Shown: positions 34,984 through 42,404, counted from the stretch's first letter. The stretch is DNA of 43,394 nt from Gammaproteobacteria bacterium (GCA_021151835.1 JAGKWO010000037.1:1-43394); one strand, 5' to 3'. Numbers and translations: made by a program. Notes: generated by a model from the sequence alone, not told the origin.

Positions 34984-37227
34984 TCAGATCTCATTTTCTG
35001 TTTTTGACAAAATAACTTTCTCACCCGAGGTTGTATCGACGATTAATACAGAACCTCGTTGTAGTTCAGAAATATAGAGATGTTCATTCAACGGATCGAA
35101 ATAACATTGATCCACATTGATATCAGCATAGGGAGTATTTTGATAAGGGATAGTAGTAAACACACTACGATTGGCTGACGTTAAATCAACGGAAAATAGT
35201 TTATTCGTTCCATTTTCAAGCACTAATACGCGATTATTTTTCTTATCCAGGCTGGTGCAGCTCAGCAGGGCTGAGAAATCACCACTGAATGATTCACCGC
35301 TACCGGTTAGATTATTTGAAAAATATTCCCTTGCACCATTTTGTAAATTGATACTAATGATGCCACGGATATTGGCGTCTTCCCGCTGACCGCCCGTATT
35401 CACCAATAACCGATCACCATCGATTACAGGGGATATTGCCACGCCGACAATCAACGGCGTTTGGCTAGCGGTAGCAATTTCTGAAAACGCTTTCGTGGTT
35501 AAATCAAATGCAAATACCCTGGCACCAACTACCAATGGGTTGGCAAATTCGATGGCATTTTCAATTAAGATCAATCTGGATCTGCCATTATTTTGGTCAA
35601 CGACCATACCAGGCACATAAGTATCCAGGGGGACATTTATTGGGTAACTATTAATTAACGAGCCATTACTGAGATTAATTTCTTTGATGCTGTTATTACA
35701 GTACATGTATAAGTTTTTACTCACAGGATCAATAACTGCCCGATATGATGAGTCGTTACCGCATATCGTGGTGTGCTTTAAGAAAACACTACGACTTCCT
35801 GTGGTTAAGTCAATTGCGTGAATTGTTTTATCCGCTGAGGTCAACACAAGCAATCTGTTACGCCCGTCATATCGATCCATTATTGTGGATTCCGGCCTAA
35901 ATTTATTGCCGGCAGCCACCGGCTCAGGAAACGCGCTTTTCACATCTGCTTGTCTTACGATGACTTTATTCGCATTTGCCAACACCGTTGTGTTATTGCG
36001 ATCATCCGTGGCAATCACTTTGATTTCATTGTCATCGTTGGCCGCTAAATCAATCGTTGCTGTCCAGCTGGAAAAATCTTTTACACCGTTGGTTTCAGAT
36101 TTGGGTGTGGCGTCAATTTCAGAACCACCAACCACCAGTTTCACGGCGGTAATACCGTGTTCATCCGTCGCGGTACCACGTACTTTGACGCTGTTGGCTT
36201 CACTCATGGTGTGGGGTGTAGGGAATGTGAATTCCGCCAGCGGAGCCGTGGTGTCTGGCACGGTAGTGATGGAATAAGTCCCCGCTACACCGCCGATGGT
36301 TAAGACCGCATTATGAGTGAGCTCAGTACCGTTAGCGGCAGTCGCTTTTACAGTTACGGTATCGTTCACTACTACGGTGCCGGCTGCTGAGGTAAAGGCA
36401 CCACCATTCACGGAATATTCCCCACCGGTAATCGATACCGCGACTGAGGTATCAATACCTTTCACCGTCATCACATTCGAGGTGTAAGCGGTATTAATGG
36501 CAGCACCGGTTGTGGCGGTAAAGCTGAAAGCATCGGGAGTGGAATCCGGCACGGTAGTCACACTGAAACCGGCACTGACTCCACCTACCGTTAATTGGGC
36601 TGTCGTGGTGGTACTGTGATTGGCAGATGCCACCAGTTTTACCGCTACCGATTGGGTGGGACTGATGGTGCTGGCCGCTGAAGTAAAGGCTCCACCATTG
36701 ATGGAGTATTCACCGCCGGTGATCGACACCGGTACAGCAATATCAAAACCGGACAAGGTCACTGCGGCGGACGTTACTGTCGCACCCAAAGCAGCGTTAG
36801 TCACTGGTGCCAGGGTGAAGCTGGCCGGGGTTACATCAGCCAGGGTAGTAACGGAAAAGGCCGCACTCACACCACCCACGGTGATGGTTGCGGATTTTGC
36901 GGTGTTGGTTTTATCAGAGGCCGTCACTCGAACCACGAGGGACTGGCCATTGGAGATCTTGCCGGCGGAAGAAGTGAAAGCGCCACCATTGATGGAATAT
37001 TCCCCTCCAGAAATGGAGATGCTGGCTTCAGCATCGATACCGCTGATGGTAACCGCAGGAGAAGAAACGGCAGCATTGGGGGTCGCGTTGGTGGAGGCGG
37101 TGAAGGTGATAGCATCCGGAGTCGTATCTTTAGGGGAGGAACTTCCACCTCCACAAGCAACCAGGGATATTGAACCAGCGAGTAACAGACATTGAAGGTA
37201 TAGCGGTGTTCGTTTAGCTATCGCCAT
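34984..37227 (-). CDS. Large lipoprotein with repeated Ig-like modules and a propeller-like domain
   Basis: A 747-residue protein with signal MAIAKRTPLYLQCLLLAGSISLVACGGGSSS; Cys25 in LVAC is the lipid anchor. Residues 36-132, 133-229 and 230-326 are three copies of a 97-residue module containing GGEYSINGGAFTSAA and ending TVGGVSAxFSVTT, the third slightly diverged. Residues about 327-425 form an Ig-like module (NSVKVRGTATDEHGITAVKLVVGG, NEIKVIATDDRNNT). From about 430 to the end, repeated short strands such as LLVLTSADKTIHAIDLTTGSRSVF and RVLVLENGTNKLFSVDLTSANRSVF suggest a beta-propeller. AAAGGAG lies upstream of the ATG. Predicted to be an outer-membrane surface lipoprotein; ligand unknown. 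Confidence 0.8.
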   Translation of the reverse strand: MAIAKRTPLYLQCLLLAGSISLVACGGGSSSPKDTTPDAITFTASTNATPNAAVSSPAVTISGIDAEASISISGGEYSINGGAFTSSAGKISNGQSLVVRVTASDKTNTAKSATITVGGVSAAFSVTTLADVTPASFTLAPVTNAALGATVTSAAVTLSGFDIAVPVSITGGEYSINGGAFTSAASTISPTQSVAVKLVASANHSTTTTAQLTVGGVSAGFSVTTVPDSTPDAFSFTATTGAAINTAYTSNVMTVKGIDTSVAVSITGGEYSVNGGAFTSAAGTVVVNDTVTVKATAANGTELTHNAVLTIGGVAGTYSITTVPDTTAPLAEFTFPTPHTMSEANSVKVRGTATDEHGITAVKLVVGGSEIDATPKSETNGVKDFSSWTATIDLAANDDNEIKVIATDDRNNTTVLANANKVIVRQADVKSAFPEPVAAGNKFRPESTIMDRYDGRNRLLVLTSADKTIHAIDLTTGSRSVFLKHTTICGNDSSYRAVIDPVSKNLYMYCNNSIKEINLSNGSLINSYPINVPLDTYVPGMVVDQNNGRSRLILIENAIEFANPLVVGARVFAFDLTTKAFSEIATASQTPLIVGVAISPVIDGDRLLVNTGGQREDANIRGIISINLQNGAREYFSNNLTGSGESFSGDFSALLSCTSLDKKNNRVLVLENGTNKLFSVDLTSANRSVFTTIPYQNTPYADINVDQCYFDPLNEHLYISELQRGSVLIVDTTSGEKVILSKTENEI
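36250..37122 (-). repeat. Three ~291-bp in-gene repeats of the lipoprotein
   Basis: Three consecutive modules of about 97 codons each share GGEYS(I/V)NGGAFTS and VGGVSA-type endings. The first two are nearly the same length and alignment, and the third differs at several positions. They probably arose by in-frame duplication. Confidence 0.78.
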
Positions 37228-37433
37228 GATAGTAATGACTCCTTTTGCGATGATTGAAAAATCTATTTGTTCCGGGGATTAAAAGTGGGGCGGAGTATGA
37301 CAGGGTTCACGATCCTTGTGTGTGATAACAATTCCATAACCACATCTTGCTATTAGGCAGGTGGATAGAATTAACAGCGTTTAGATAAATTGGGTGTGGG
37401 CAATTGTTAATCACGCAGAATTTGTGAGGAAAA

Positions 37434-37490
37434 ACTACCACCGGCACAGAAGCCAGATCCCAGGCACATAAGCCGGTATGTGGTGGTAGT
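37434..37490 (-). terminator. Hairpin followed by T-run, upstream of the repeat lipoprotein
   Basis: ACTACCACC (37434-37442) pairs with GGTGGTAGT (37482-37490), with CCGGC/GCCGG inside. On the minus strand the stem is followed by five Ts. It could end transcription coming through from the rep side. Because it lies about 207 bp before the lipoprotein ATG, an attenuator or riboswitch-type role is also possible. The loop sequence gives no known riboswitch. Confidence 0.55.
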
Positions 37491-37639
37491 GAGTTGATTT
37501 TAAAAAGGGTAATTAATTTTTACAGAAACTTATTATGTAATTTTTAACCAGTTCATATTTTAAATAGATAATTTGTAAGTAATACCCCGATGGTCAGTAT
37601 TAAGGAATAGGTTATTGCTGTGGGCAATCGGGGCGAAAT

Positions 37640-37686
37640 GGGCAAAAGCTGTGGTAAACGCGTAGCGTTTTCCATGGTTTTTGCCC
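37640..37686 (+). other. Compound 22-pair hairpin near the origin
   Basis: Two 22-base arms flank a three-base GTA loop. The outer end is GGGCAAAA/TTTTTGCCC and the inner end is AAACGC/GCGTTT. The arms differ at four positions, three of which are G-T wobbles if the plus strand is folded as RNA, so the pairing looks selected at RNA level. Weaker outer arms (37625-37636 with 37700-37711) would extend it. A small TGCGAAGCA loop lies in the right flank. Possible roles are an antisense replication RNA, a single-strand origin, or a REP-type element. Confidence 0.55.
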
Positions 37687-37749
37687 ATGGTGCGAAGCAT
37701 CGTCCCAATTGTCCATCAGCGCGGGGATGGTCATATACAGAGAAGAGTT

Positions 37750-37797
37750 ACTGATATTGGTTAATAAGAATATAGTTATAGATAGTTATTAATCGTT
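37750..37797. other. AT-rich stretch adjacent to the iterons, candidate unwinding element
   Basis: A strongly AT-rich 48-bp tract with two ATAGTTAT octamers ten bases apart (37772 and 37782), directly before the first iteron. This is the place and composition expected for the DNA unwinding element of an iteron plasmid. Inferred from position and composition only. Confidence 0.45.
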
Positions 37798-37951
37798 ACA
37801 TGTTCTGGAAGCCTTTATTTACACTGCGTTGAGTAGCGATCCTGTGGTCATATTCGCGAATTCCCGTGGTTAGAATCACGATGAAAGGTGGTTAAAAGAA
37901 CGACGTCATGGTGGCCAAAAGCACGATGATTGGGTGGTTAAAATCTCGATA

Positions 37952-37960
37952 TTATTCACA
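37952..37960 (+). promoter_or_regulatory. DnaA box in the origin
   Basis: TTATTCACA matches the DnaA consensus TTATNCACA exactly and lies two bases after the fifth iteron, where DnaA usually helps open an iteron origin. Confidence 0.6.
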
Positions 37961-38033
37961 AATTGTTCCTCTCAATCGGCCCTTGCTTATGCATTTTTCC
38001 TGTGGTCAAAACCACGAAAGTAATTTTGCAGAA

Positions 38034-38048
38034 AACATACCGTATGTT
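38034..38048. promoter_or_regulatory. Palindrome AACATAC-C-GTATGTT within the origin
   Basis: A perfect 15-bp palindrome between iterons six and seven. Its AACATA/TATGTT half-sites recur upstream of parA at 41537-41570, which suggests one protein, for example the ribbon-helix-helix protein or the initiator, may bind both. Confidence 0.4.
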
Positions 38049-38215
38049 ATTTGGCGTAAGCAGCAACGATGGATTCGTTTAGGTTGATTATTGGACAGAT
38101 TACTTCGTTGTTACGTTAACTGGTGATATTAGTTGTGGTTAAAACCACGACGGTAAGATGCCGGCGTGGTTGAAATCACGATAGATTGCAAGAAATTGTT
38201 CGGTTTGGATTGGCG

Positions 38216-39070
38216 TTATTCACTGGAATTTGCTTGCTGATCGCGGAGAAAAGCAGTTTTGTCCTGAAAAACCTGTATTTTTTCGACTGTACCGGTCTCT
38301 GCAGCGGTTTTGTATTCAACAAAATAGTCTGGAATGGATTGATCCTGGACCAGCGCTTTGATCTTACGGCGAAATTCCCGTAACTCGGATTTCACTCCAA
38401 ACTTCCCGTACAGGTTTTCCAATCCTATTTCCCAATAAGTCTGGTTACCACAATGTTTGCGGCATAACTCGTACATACGCCGCTCGTAAGGGGAACGGAG
38501 TTTAAAGTAATCGCGGTTGTAAGTGAGAATGCGGTGATTGGTAATTGAAGCAAATAGATGTTCGGACAACACCACTTCAACGTAATCGAGGCGCCCGTTT
38601 TTATCGGTTACCGTTGTCCCGGAATCGATAAGGCCAAAGACTTCCCCTTTTTTATTCTCTGAATTGCCGATGTTGCTTTTAAATGTGGTGCCGCGTAGCC
38701 GCGCCAGGGTATCCGTAATCGCGGCATAGGAACGGCCATCAGTATTACGGTTGGTGCTGACCAGATAATCGTAGGCTGTAATTTTTAACCGGCGGGTAAC
38801 CGTTTTTCCGCGATTCAATGCTTCGGCAATCTGCCCAAAGCAATAAAGCAGCAAGTCTTTGTCGTGAATGGTGGCGCGGCCGTTTACTGAAGGAATAATT
38901 TCCAACCAATTGCCTGCCGCATTTTCATAGCGGAAAACATCGGTGTCAGGTTTTGAGCTGATTGCAAAAATGGGATATTCCATTGAATGCAGATCGCTTT
39001 TGGGAGCGATATCAATAATATCGGCAACGAACAAATCCAGCTGGTCGGCTTTCTCGATCAATTGACTCAT
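38216..39070 (-). CDS. repA: RepA-type plasmid replication initiator
   Basis: A 284-residue protein matching the replication initiator protein A (RPA, PF10134) pattern: DLFVADIIDIAPKSDLHSMEYPIFAISSKPDT, GRATIHDKDLLLYCFGQIAEALNRGK, YDYLVSTNRNTDGRSYAAITDTLARLRGTTFKSNI, and YFKLRSPYERRMYELCRKHCG. These are winged-helix segments that bind iterons. Eight iterons lie just downstream, so this protein should bind them and start replication. The ATG at 39070 overlaps the previous stop (TAATG), with GGAG directly before it, so it is coupled to the RHH gene. Family-typical length. Confidence 0.93.
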   Translation of the reverse strand: MSQLIEKADQLDLFVADIIDIAPKSDLHSMEYPIFAISSKPDTDVFRYENAAGNWLEIIPSVNGRATIHDKDLLLYCFGQIAEALNRGKTVTRRLKITAYDYLVSTNRNTDGRSYAAITDTLARLRGTTFKSNIGNSENKKGEVFGLIDSGTTVTDKNGRLDYVEVVLSEHLFASITNHRILTYNRDYFKLRSPYERRMYELCRKHCGNQTYWEIGLENLYGKFGVKSELREFRRKIKALVQDQSIPDYFVEYKTAAETGTVEKIQVFQDKTAFLRDQQANSSE

Positions 39071-39534
39071 TACTCCTCTGCCCTCCCCGGATAAGCGTCG
39101 GTTTCAATATCTGCTATCCCTTGTTCGGTTATCAATTGACTACGTGTCTCCCGGGGAGACAGCTGCCTGCCGGCGAGCGCTAGCAAATGTTGCGTGATGG
39201 CGGTGCGTAAGAGTGAGCTGCGATCCTTACGAATGCCCTCTTCCTGAATGACTTGCTCAAGAACCTGATTGATTCGTTCATCCAACCCGGTGCTTAGGGT
39301 AACCGGAATGGCTTCGGTTGAACCTGGAACAATAAATTCTTCTGCAATTAAATTGGCGGCATCGGAGCGCAACAGGAATTTGGTGGTGATGTCCTCTATC
39401 CAGCGCGACCGTTGTTTTTTGTTGTAGCTGCTCTGTGCCATCGCGGCGTCAATTTTTTCCAGCATTGAGCGTGGGATGCGGATGCTGGAGCGGGTTCCCT
39501 TGTCTGACGCTTTAGGCAGTGAGAACTTAGTCAC
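39070..39534 (-). CDS. Tandem ribbon-helix-helix DNA-binding protein
   Basis: About 154 residues from GTG 39534, preceded by GAGG at good distance; GTG 39543 is the alternative. Two ribbon-helix-helix-like units are visible. One is SSIRIPRSMLEKIDAAMAQ with a second helix KKQRSRWIEDITTKFLL. The other is IPVTLSTGLDERINQVLEQVI with RKDRSSLLRTAITQHLL. Each has a short strand, then two helices. Two units in one chain would give a built-in dimer, as in TraY-type proteins. It sits between parB and repA with overlaps on both sides, so a role as transcriptional regulator of the operon or copy-number control is likely. A GTCTCCC palindrome lies inside the gene (39146-39160). Confidence 0.68.
   Translation of the reverse strand: MTKFSLPKASDKGTRSSIRIPRSMLEKIDAAMAQSSYNKKQRSRWIEDITTKFLLRSDAANLIAEEFIVPGSTEAIPVTLSTGLDERINQVLEQVIQEEGIRKDRSSLLRTAITQHLLALAGRQLSPRETRSQLITEQGIADIETDAYPGRAEE
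39146..39160. promoter_or_regulatory. GTCTCCC-N-GGGAGAC site, copy 1 (inside RHH gene)
   Basis: Perfect 15-bp palindrome with central G. It is one of three identical-arm copies in the partition operon, and the copy placed inside a coding sequence is what a parS-type site could tolerate. Confidence 0.65.
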
Positions 39535-40561
39535 CTTTAACACCCTCTATTGCGGTGATGAGTCGGTTGATAGCTTCGTTGATATCGGCCGTTTTGCTCA
39601 GGTTGAGTGAGTGCAACGTCGATTCCAGTTTTAACTGCTTTGCCGCTGCTTTTAGTAACTGCCCTACTGATACTGCCTGGGACTTATCAACCAGTTTGAT
39701 TGCAGCTTTGGCTTTATTAGCGGGCTTGTGGCCGTTCAGTTTTAACGCCAATTGTTCTGCAGGTAGCTGGGCAAGTGCAGCCGCTGATTTGAGGTCGTTG
39801 ATTTTGCCCTGGCGAATCGCGTCCAGCAAAAGGCCATCGGGATAGCGCAGTACCGCCAGGTAGCGTTGGCTCTCTGCCCTGCTTCGCCCCAGGATTTTAC
39901 TCAGTTTGGTTACTGATGTTTGTTGTACGCCTTCATCTGCCTGCAATAGCTTTTTTACATGCTCAAGCCGTTCCCATAAGTTCATATCCTGGCGATGAAC
40001 ATTTTCTTCCCATTGCAAGGTATCAATCTGGTGACGGGAATATTGCTGGTCCAGAATGCGCGCTGCAATATGGCTTTCCCCGAGCAGTAAATGCGCGAGC
40101 AAACGACGCTCACCGGCAATTAAATGAAAGGTACTCTCATCGCGCCACACTACAATCGGATGCAATAGCCTGTCTGCCGATTTCAGTGCAGCGGCAAAGC
40201 TGACCAGGGAATGCAAATCCCCGACAGCTTTTCCAGTAAGCCCTAATGTTTCAGCAACCTGGTTAACGTAACCTTCAATCCAGTCGGTGGATTCATCGAC
40301 ATCAAGCAGGGATTGATTCAGTGGATATTCGCGTGCAATAGCGTTGACCTGTTCCAGCGTCAGCGCCAGTTTCCGCGGGTTTTGCGGATCGCATTGGATG
40401 TAGGAAACGGGAATCGTCTTGGCGACAATCGCCTTGATACTTGCTGCGGTGGCCACTTGTGCAGCTACCGAGCCGGCCCATTTTTCGGTATTGGATTCGT
40501 TCTGGTCGATTTTTCCTGTGCTGACTCTATTACCACCCGCACTACCAAATTTTCTTGCCAT
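39527..40561 (-). CDS. parB: ParB-type partition protein
   Basis: A 344-residue protein. The CTPase (Srx-like) N-terminal domain shows IQCDPQNPRKLALT, LLHPIVVWRDESTFHLIAGERRLLAHLLLG with the GERR box, and DTLQWEENVHRQDMNLWERLEHVKKLL. A central helix-turn-helix follows (QTSVTKLSKILGRSRAESQRYLAVLRYPDGLLLDAIRQGKI). An insertion of about 50 residues lies between the first strand and the GERR block. It binds parS, spreads by CTP-dependent sliding, and activates ParA. SD AAGGAG is well placed for ATG 40561. It follows parA after 45 bp carrying a GTCTCCC palindrome. Confidence 0.93.
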   Translation of the reverse strand: MARKFGSAGGNRVSTGKIDQNESNTEKWAGSVAAQVATAASIKAIVAKTIPVSYIQCDPQNPRKLALTLEQVNAIAREYPLNQSLLDVDESTDWIEGYVNQVAETLGLTGKAVGDLHSLVSFAAALKSADRLLHPIVVWRDESTFHLIAGERRLLAHLLLGESHIAARILDQQYSRHQIDTLQWEENVHRQDMNLWERLEHVKKLLQADEGVQQTSVTKLSKILGRSRAESQRYLAVLRYPDGLLLDAIRQGKINDLKSAAALAQLPAEQLALKLNGHKPANKAKAAIKLVDKSQAVSVGQLLKAAAKQLKLESTLHSLNLSKTADINEAINRLITAIEGVKGD

Positions 40562-40579
40562 AACCTGGCTCCTTGATAA

Positions 40580-40598
40580 GTGTCTCCCCGGGAGACAC
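40580..40598. promoter_or_regulatory. GTCTCCC-N-GGGAGAC site, copy 2 (parA-parB gap)
   Basis: GTGTCTCCCCGGGAGACAC, a perfect 19-bp palindrome with central C, in the 45-bp gap between the parA stop and parB start. The longest copy of the motif. Confidence 0.7.
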
Positions 40599-40606
40599 CG
40601 TGTAAA

Positions 40607-41524
40607 TTAATGAGTTTCGTTAGGGAATATCTGGCTGAGTGTGAAAGCACCCACCGATGAGCTTTGCTTGTGGGCCACGTGTTGGGCAGATATCTGGAAA
40701 ATACTGCGTGGCGAAATTCCCTTTAAATCGCGCTCGGGAAAGGCGGTTGACTGCGGTAAATAAACTTCCGGCGGGAACATGATATTGCCCAATTCCTTGT
40801 GCAACATTTCCAGGGTACTGCGGTGGATATTGGTATTGGCGCGAACCTTATTGGGGCAAAGGCCGATAAGGTTAAGCTGCTGTTGTTCATCGCGCGAGAA
40901 GTTTTCGGATTGGATCACCTGCAACATGGCGTTAATCCCCTGCAAGCTTTTTTCTTCCGGCTCGAACGGAATAATGGCATGGGTTGCAGCGCGTACCGCC
41001 GAACGGAAAATAGGATTTCGGCTTGGGCCGGTATCCAGAATGATCAAATCATAGGTATTGGCGACATCCTCCATATGCAGGAAATCGCCCAGGCGATCAA
41101 TAATCAATGAGGCGATTTTGCCAGACGCGTTATCGTATTCACTATTAATTCGTTCGAGCAGGGCAGGGTGGCCGACCATAATTTCCACCGCGTGATCAAA
41201 ACCATTTTCCGGGCGAATGTAAGTCGGGTGGGGGAGTACTGCCTTACCGAAAAAAATATCAGCAATATTGGAACGTGAATCGAGATCCGGGTCGCCATCG
41301 TAATCCGGATGAAGTGGTGGTAATTGTCCACCGGTAGCTTGTGGCGCCGTCTCCATACCAACCCAATAGTCTGACGAGTTGCATTGCATATCCAGGTCAA
41401 CAACCAACACATTTTTATGGGCAACTATTGCAGCGTATTCTGCAATCACACTGGCAACCGTGGTTTTTCCTACGCCGCCTTTTTGATTCAGTACGGCCAA
41501 CACCTTGCTTCTATAATGCACCAT
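40607..41524 (-). CDS. parA: ParA partition ATPase
   Basis: A 305-residue protein from ATG 41524 (SD GGAG ten bases before); longer frames to 41581 add an unlikely leader. The deviant Walker A is at residues 15-22 (KGGVGKTT), followed by VLVVDLDMQCNSSDYW, the Walker A' region. LIILDTGPSRNPIFRSAVRAATHAIIPFEPEEKSL carries the Walker B-type aspartate. This is an Mrp/MinD-family ParA of type Ia/Ib size. No long N-terminal HTH is seen, so autoregulation probably comes from ParB or the RHH protein. First gene of the parA-parB-RHH-rep operon, flanked by GTCTCCC palindromes. Confidence 0.94.
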   Translation of the reverse strand: MVHYRSKVLAVLNQKGGVGKTTVASVIAEYAAIVAHKNVLVVDLDMQCNSSDYWVGMETAPQATGGQLPPLHPDYDGDPDLDSRSNIADIFFGKAVLPHPTYIRPENGFDHAVEIMVGHPALLERINSEYDNASGKIASLIIDRLGDFLHMEDVANTYDLIILDTGPSRNPIFRSAVRAATHAIIPFEPEEKSLQGINAMLQVIQSENFSRDEQQQLNLIGLCPNKVRANTNIHRSTLEMLHKELGNIMFPPEVYLPQSTAFPERDLKGISPRSIFQISAQHVAHKQSSSVGAFTLSQIFPNETH

Positions 41525-41536
41525 TCCCGGCTCCTT

Positions 41537-41570
41537 AATAACATACAGTGCATAATATACATATGTTATT
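41537..41570. promoter_or_regulatory. AATAACATA/TATGTTATT inverted repeat upstream of parA
   Basis: Nine-base arms separated by 16 bases, directly before the parA ribosome site and overlapping the likely -10 region. An operator-like placement; shares its AACATA half-site with the palindrome at 38034-38048 in the origin. Confidence 0.5.
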
Positions 41571-41583
41571 GATGTGGACAAGT

Positions 41584-41598
41584 GTCTCCCGGGGAGAC
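41584..41598. promoter_or_regulatory. GTCTCCC-N-GGGAGAC site, copy 3 (upstream of parA)
   Basis: Perfect 15-bp palindrome with central G in the gap between parA and the ParB-like gene. Position upstream of the operon suits either a centromere site or an operator. Confidence 0.68.
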
Positions 41599-41643
41599 GC
41601 GTGTAATTGACTTAAATATGAGTCCACTTTTGGGATGATGAAA

Positions 41644-42183
41644 TTATTCTTCTGTTTTAAACCCCAGGGTGGTGGCCAATAAGTCCAAATCATCGAGACC
41701 ATAAAAATCGAGTGTCAACTTGCCGCATTGGCGGGCGCCGTCAAACTGGATTTTTATAGCGCGCCCCAAGGCATCCTCCATTTGGCTTTCGTAGCGTTTT
41801 ATATCTGCATTTGAATGCTGCACCTGACCGCGAACCAAACCGTGCAGTTTGCTGACAGATTGCCGTTGGGCCAATAGTTTGCGCAGCAACGGTTCCCGCA
41901 CCTCCGGTTTTAAATGGCAAACAACGCGCAGGTGGCCGAGGGTTATACGCTCCGGATTTTTTACCCACAAATTAAATTCAATATCGGTCAAGGCAAGGCC
42001 CACGCGCTTGAAATGGGTAAGGGTATACACCTTATCAATGCCCAGATGGCTGCGGATCTGCCGATTGGTCCAGCCTTCACGGCTCAAAAATGCAATCACA
42101 TAGGCTCGTTGCGGGTCAGTAAGATCCGGGGTATCGCGCAGAAAATCGAGGGCATCCTGGCTATCAGTTAGAAATGGGAGCAT
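41644..42183 (-). CDS. ParB-like DNA-binding protein lacking the CTPase domain
   Basis: About 179 residues from ATG 42183; ATG 42222 would add 13. The shorter start is preferred because AAGG stands at good distance and because an operator palindrome sits between the two ATGs. The protein contains a ParB/KorB-like helix-turn-helix region (LTDPQRAYVIAFLSREGWTNRQIRSHLGIDKVYTLTHFKRV). Its C-terminal piece, KLTLDFYGLDDLDLLATTLGF, is like a ParB dimerisation domain. The N-terminal Srx/CTPase half with the GERR box is absent. Two strong palindromes at its own start suggest it is an autoregulator. It lies upstream of parA on the same strand. Confidence 0.7.
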   Translation of the reverse strand: MLPFLTDSQDALDFLRDTPDLTDPQRAYVIAFLSREGWTNRQIRSHLGIDKVYTLTHFKRVGLALTDIEFNLWVKNPERITLGHLRVVCHLKPEVREPLLRKLLAQRQSVSKLHGLVRGQVQHSNADIKRYESQMEDALGRAIKIQFDGARQCGKLTLDFYGLDDLDLLATTLGFKTEE

Positions 42184-42196
42184 AAATAAAGCCTTT

Positions 42197-42212
42197 TTAG
42201 TCTCGTGACTAA
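42197..42212. promoter_or_regulatory. TTAGTC-N4-GACTAA operator 1
   Basis: TTAGTC and GACTAA flank four bases, just before the preferred start of the ParB-like gene. It repeats the core of the longer palindrome at 42253-42282. Confidence 0.6.
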
Positions 42213-42252
42213 TTTTATCCATGTAATTAGATTTATGGGTTCACAGTTTAGC

Positions 42253-42282
42253 GATTAAATTAGTCTTGTGACTAATTTAATC
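42253..42282. promoter_or_regulatory. 30-bp palindromic operator 2
   Basis: Thirteen-base perfect arms (GATTAAATTAGTC and GACTAATTTAATC) around a four-base centre TTGT. It lies between the divergent ParB-like and metallopeptidase genes and shares its core with operator 1, so one repressor may control both promoters. Confidence 0.72.
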
Positions 42283-42404
42283 CGCGTTGATAGCCAGGGT
42301 ACGTAGAAATACCCGCGGATTTGCCCTGCAATGTAGGAAAAAAGCTTCTAGCCTTTAAAAGATCAGATTACCCTCGAGCGGTGCGGAACATGGGTGAGGT
42401 ACCT

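Larger units (their letters stand above)
37844..38181. repeat. Replication origin iterons (eight copies of a 16-bp repeat)
   Basis: Consensus GTGGTTAAAANCACGA. Copies start at 37844, 37866, 37888, 37911, 37934, 38002, 38135 and 38166. The first five are spaced at 22-23 bp, two helical turns, and the last three sit at wider gaps. Each unit has a partly self-complementary core (TGGTT...AACCA in the best copies 38002 and 38135). This spacing and copy number are typical of initiator-binding iterons of a theta plasmid. They lie just beyond the 3' end of the RepA-type gene. Confidence 0.88.
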
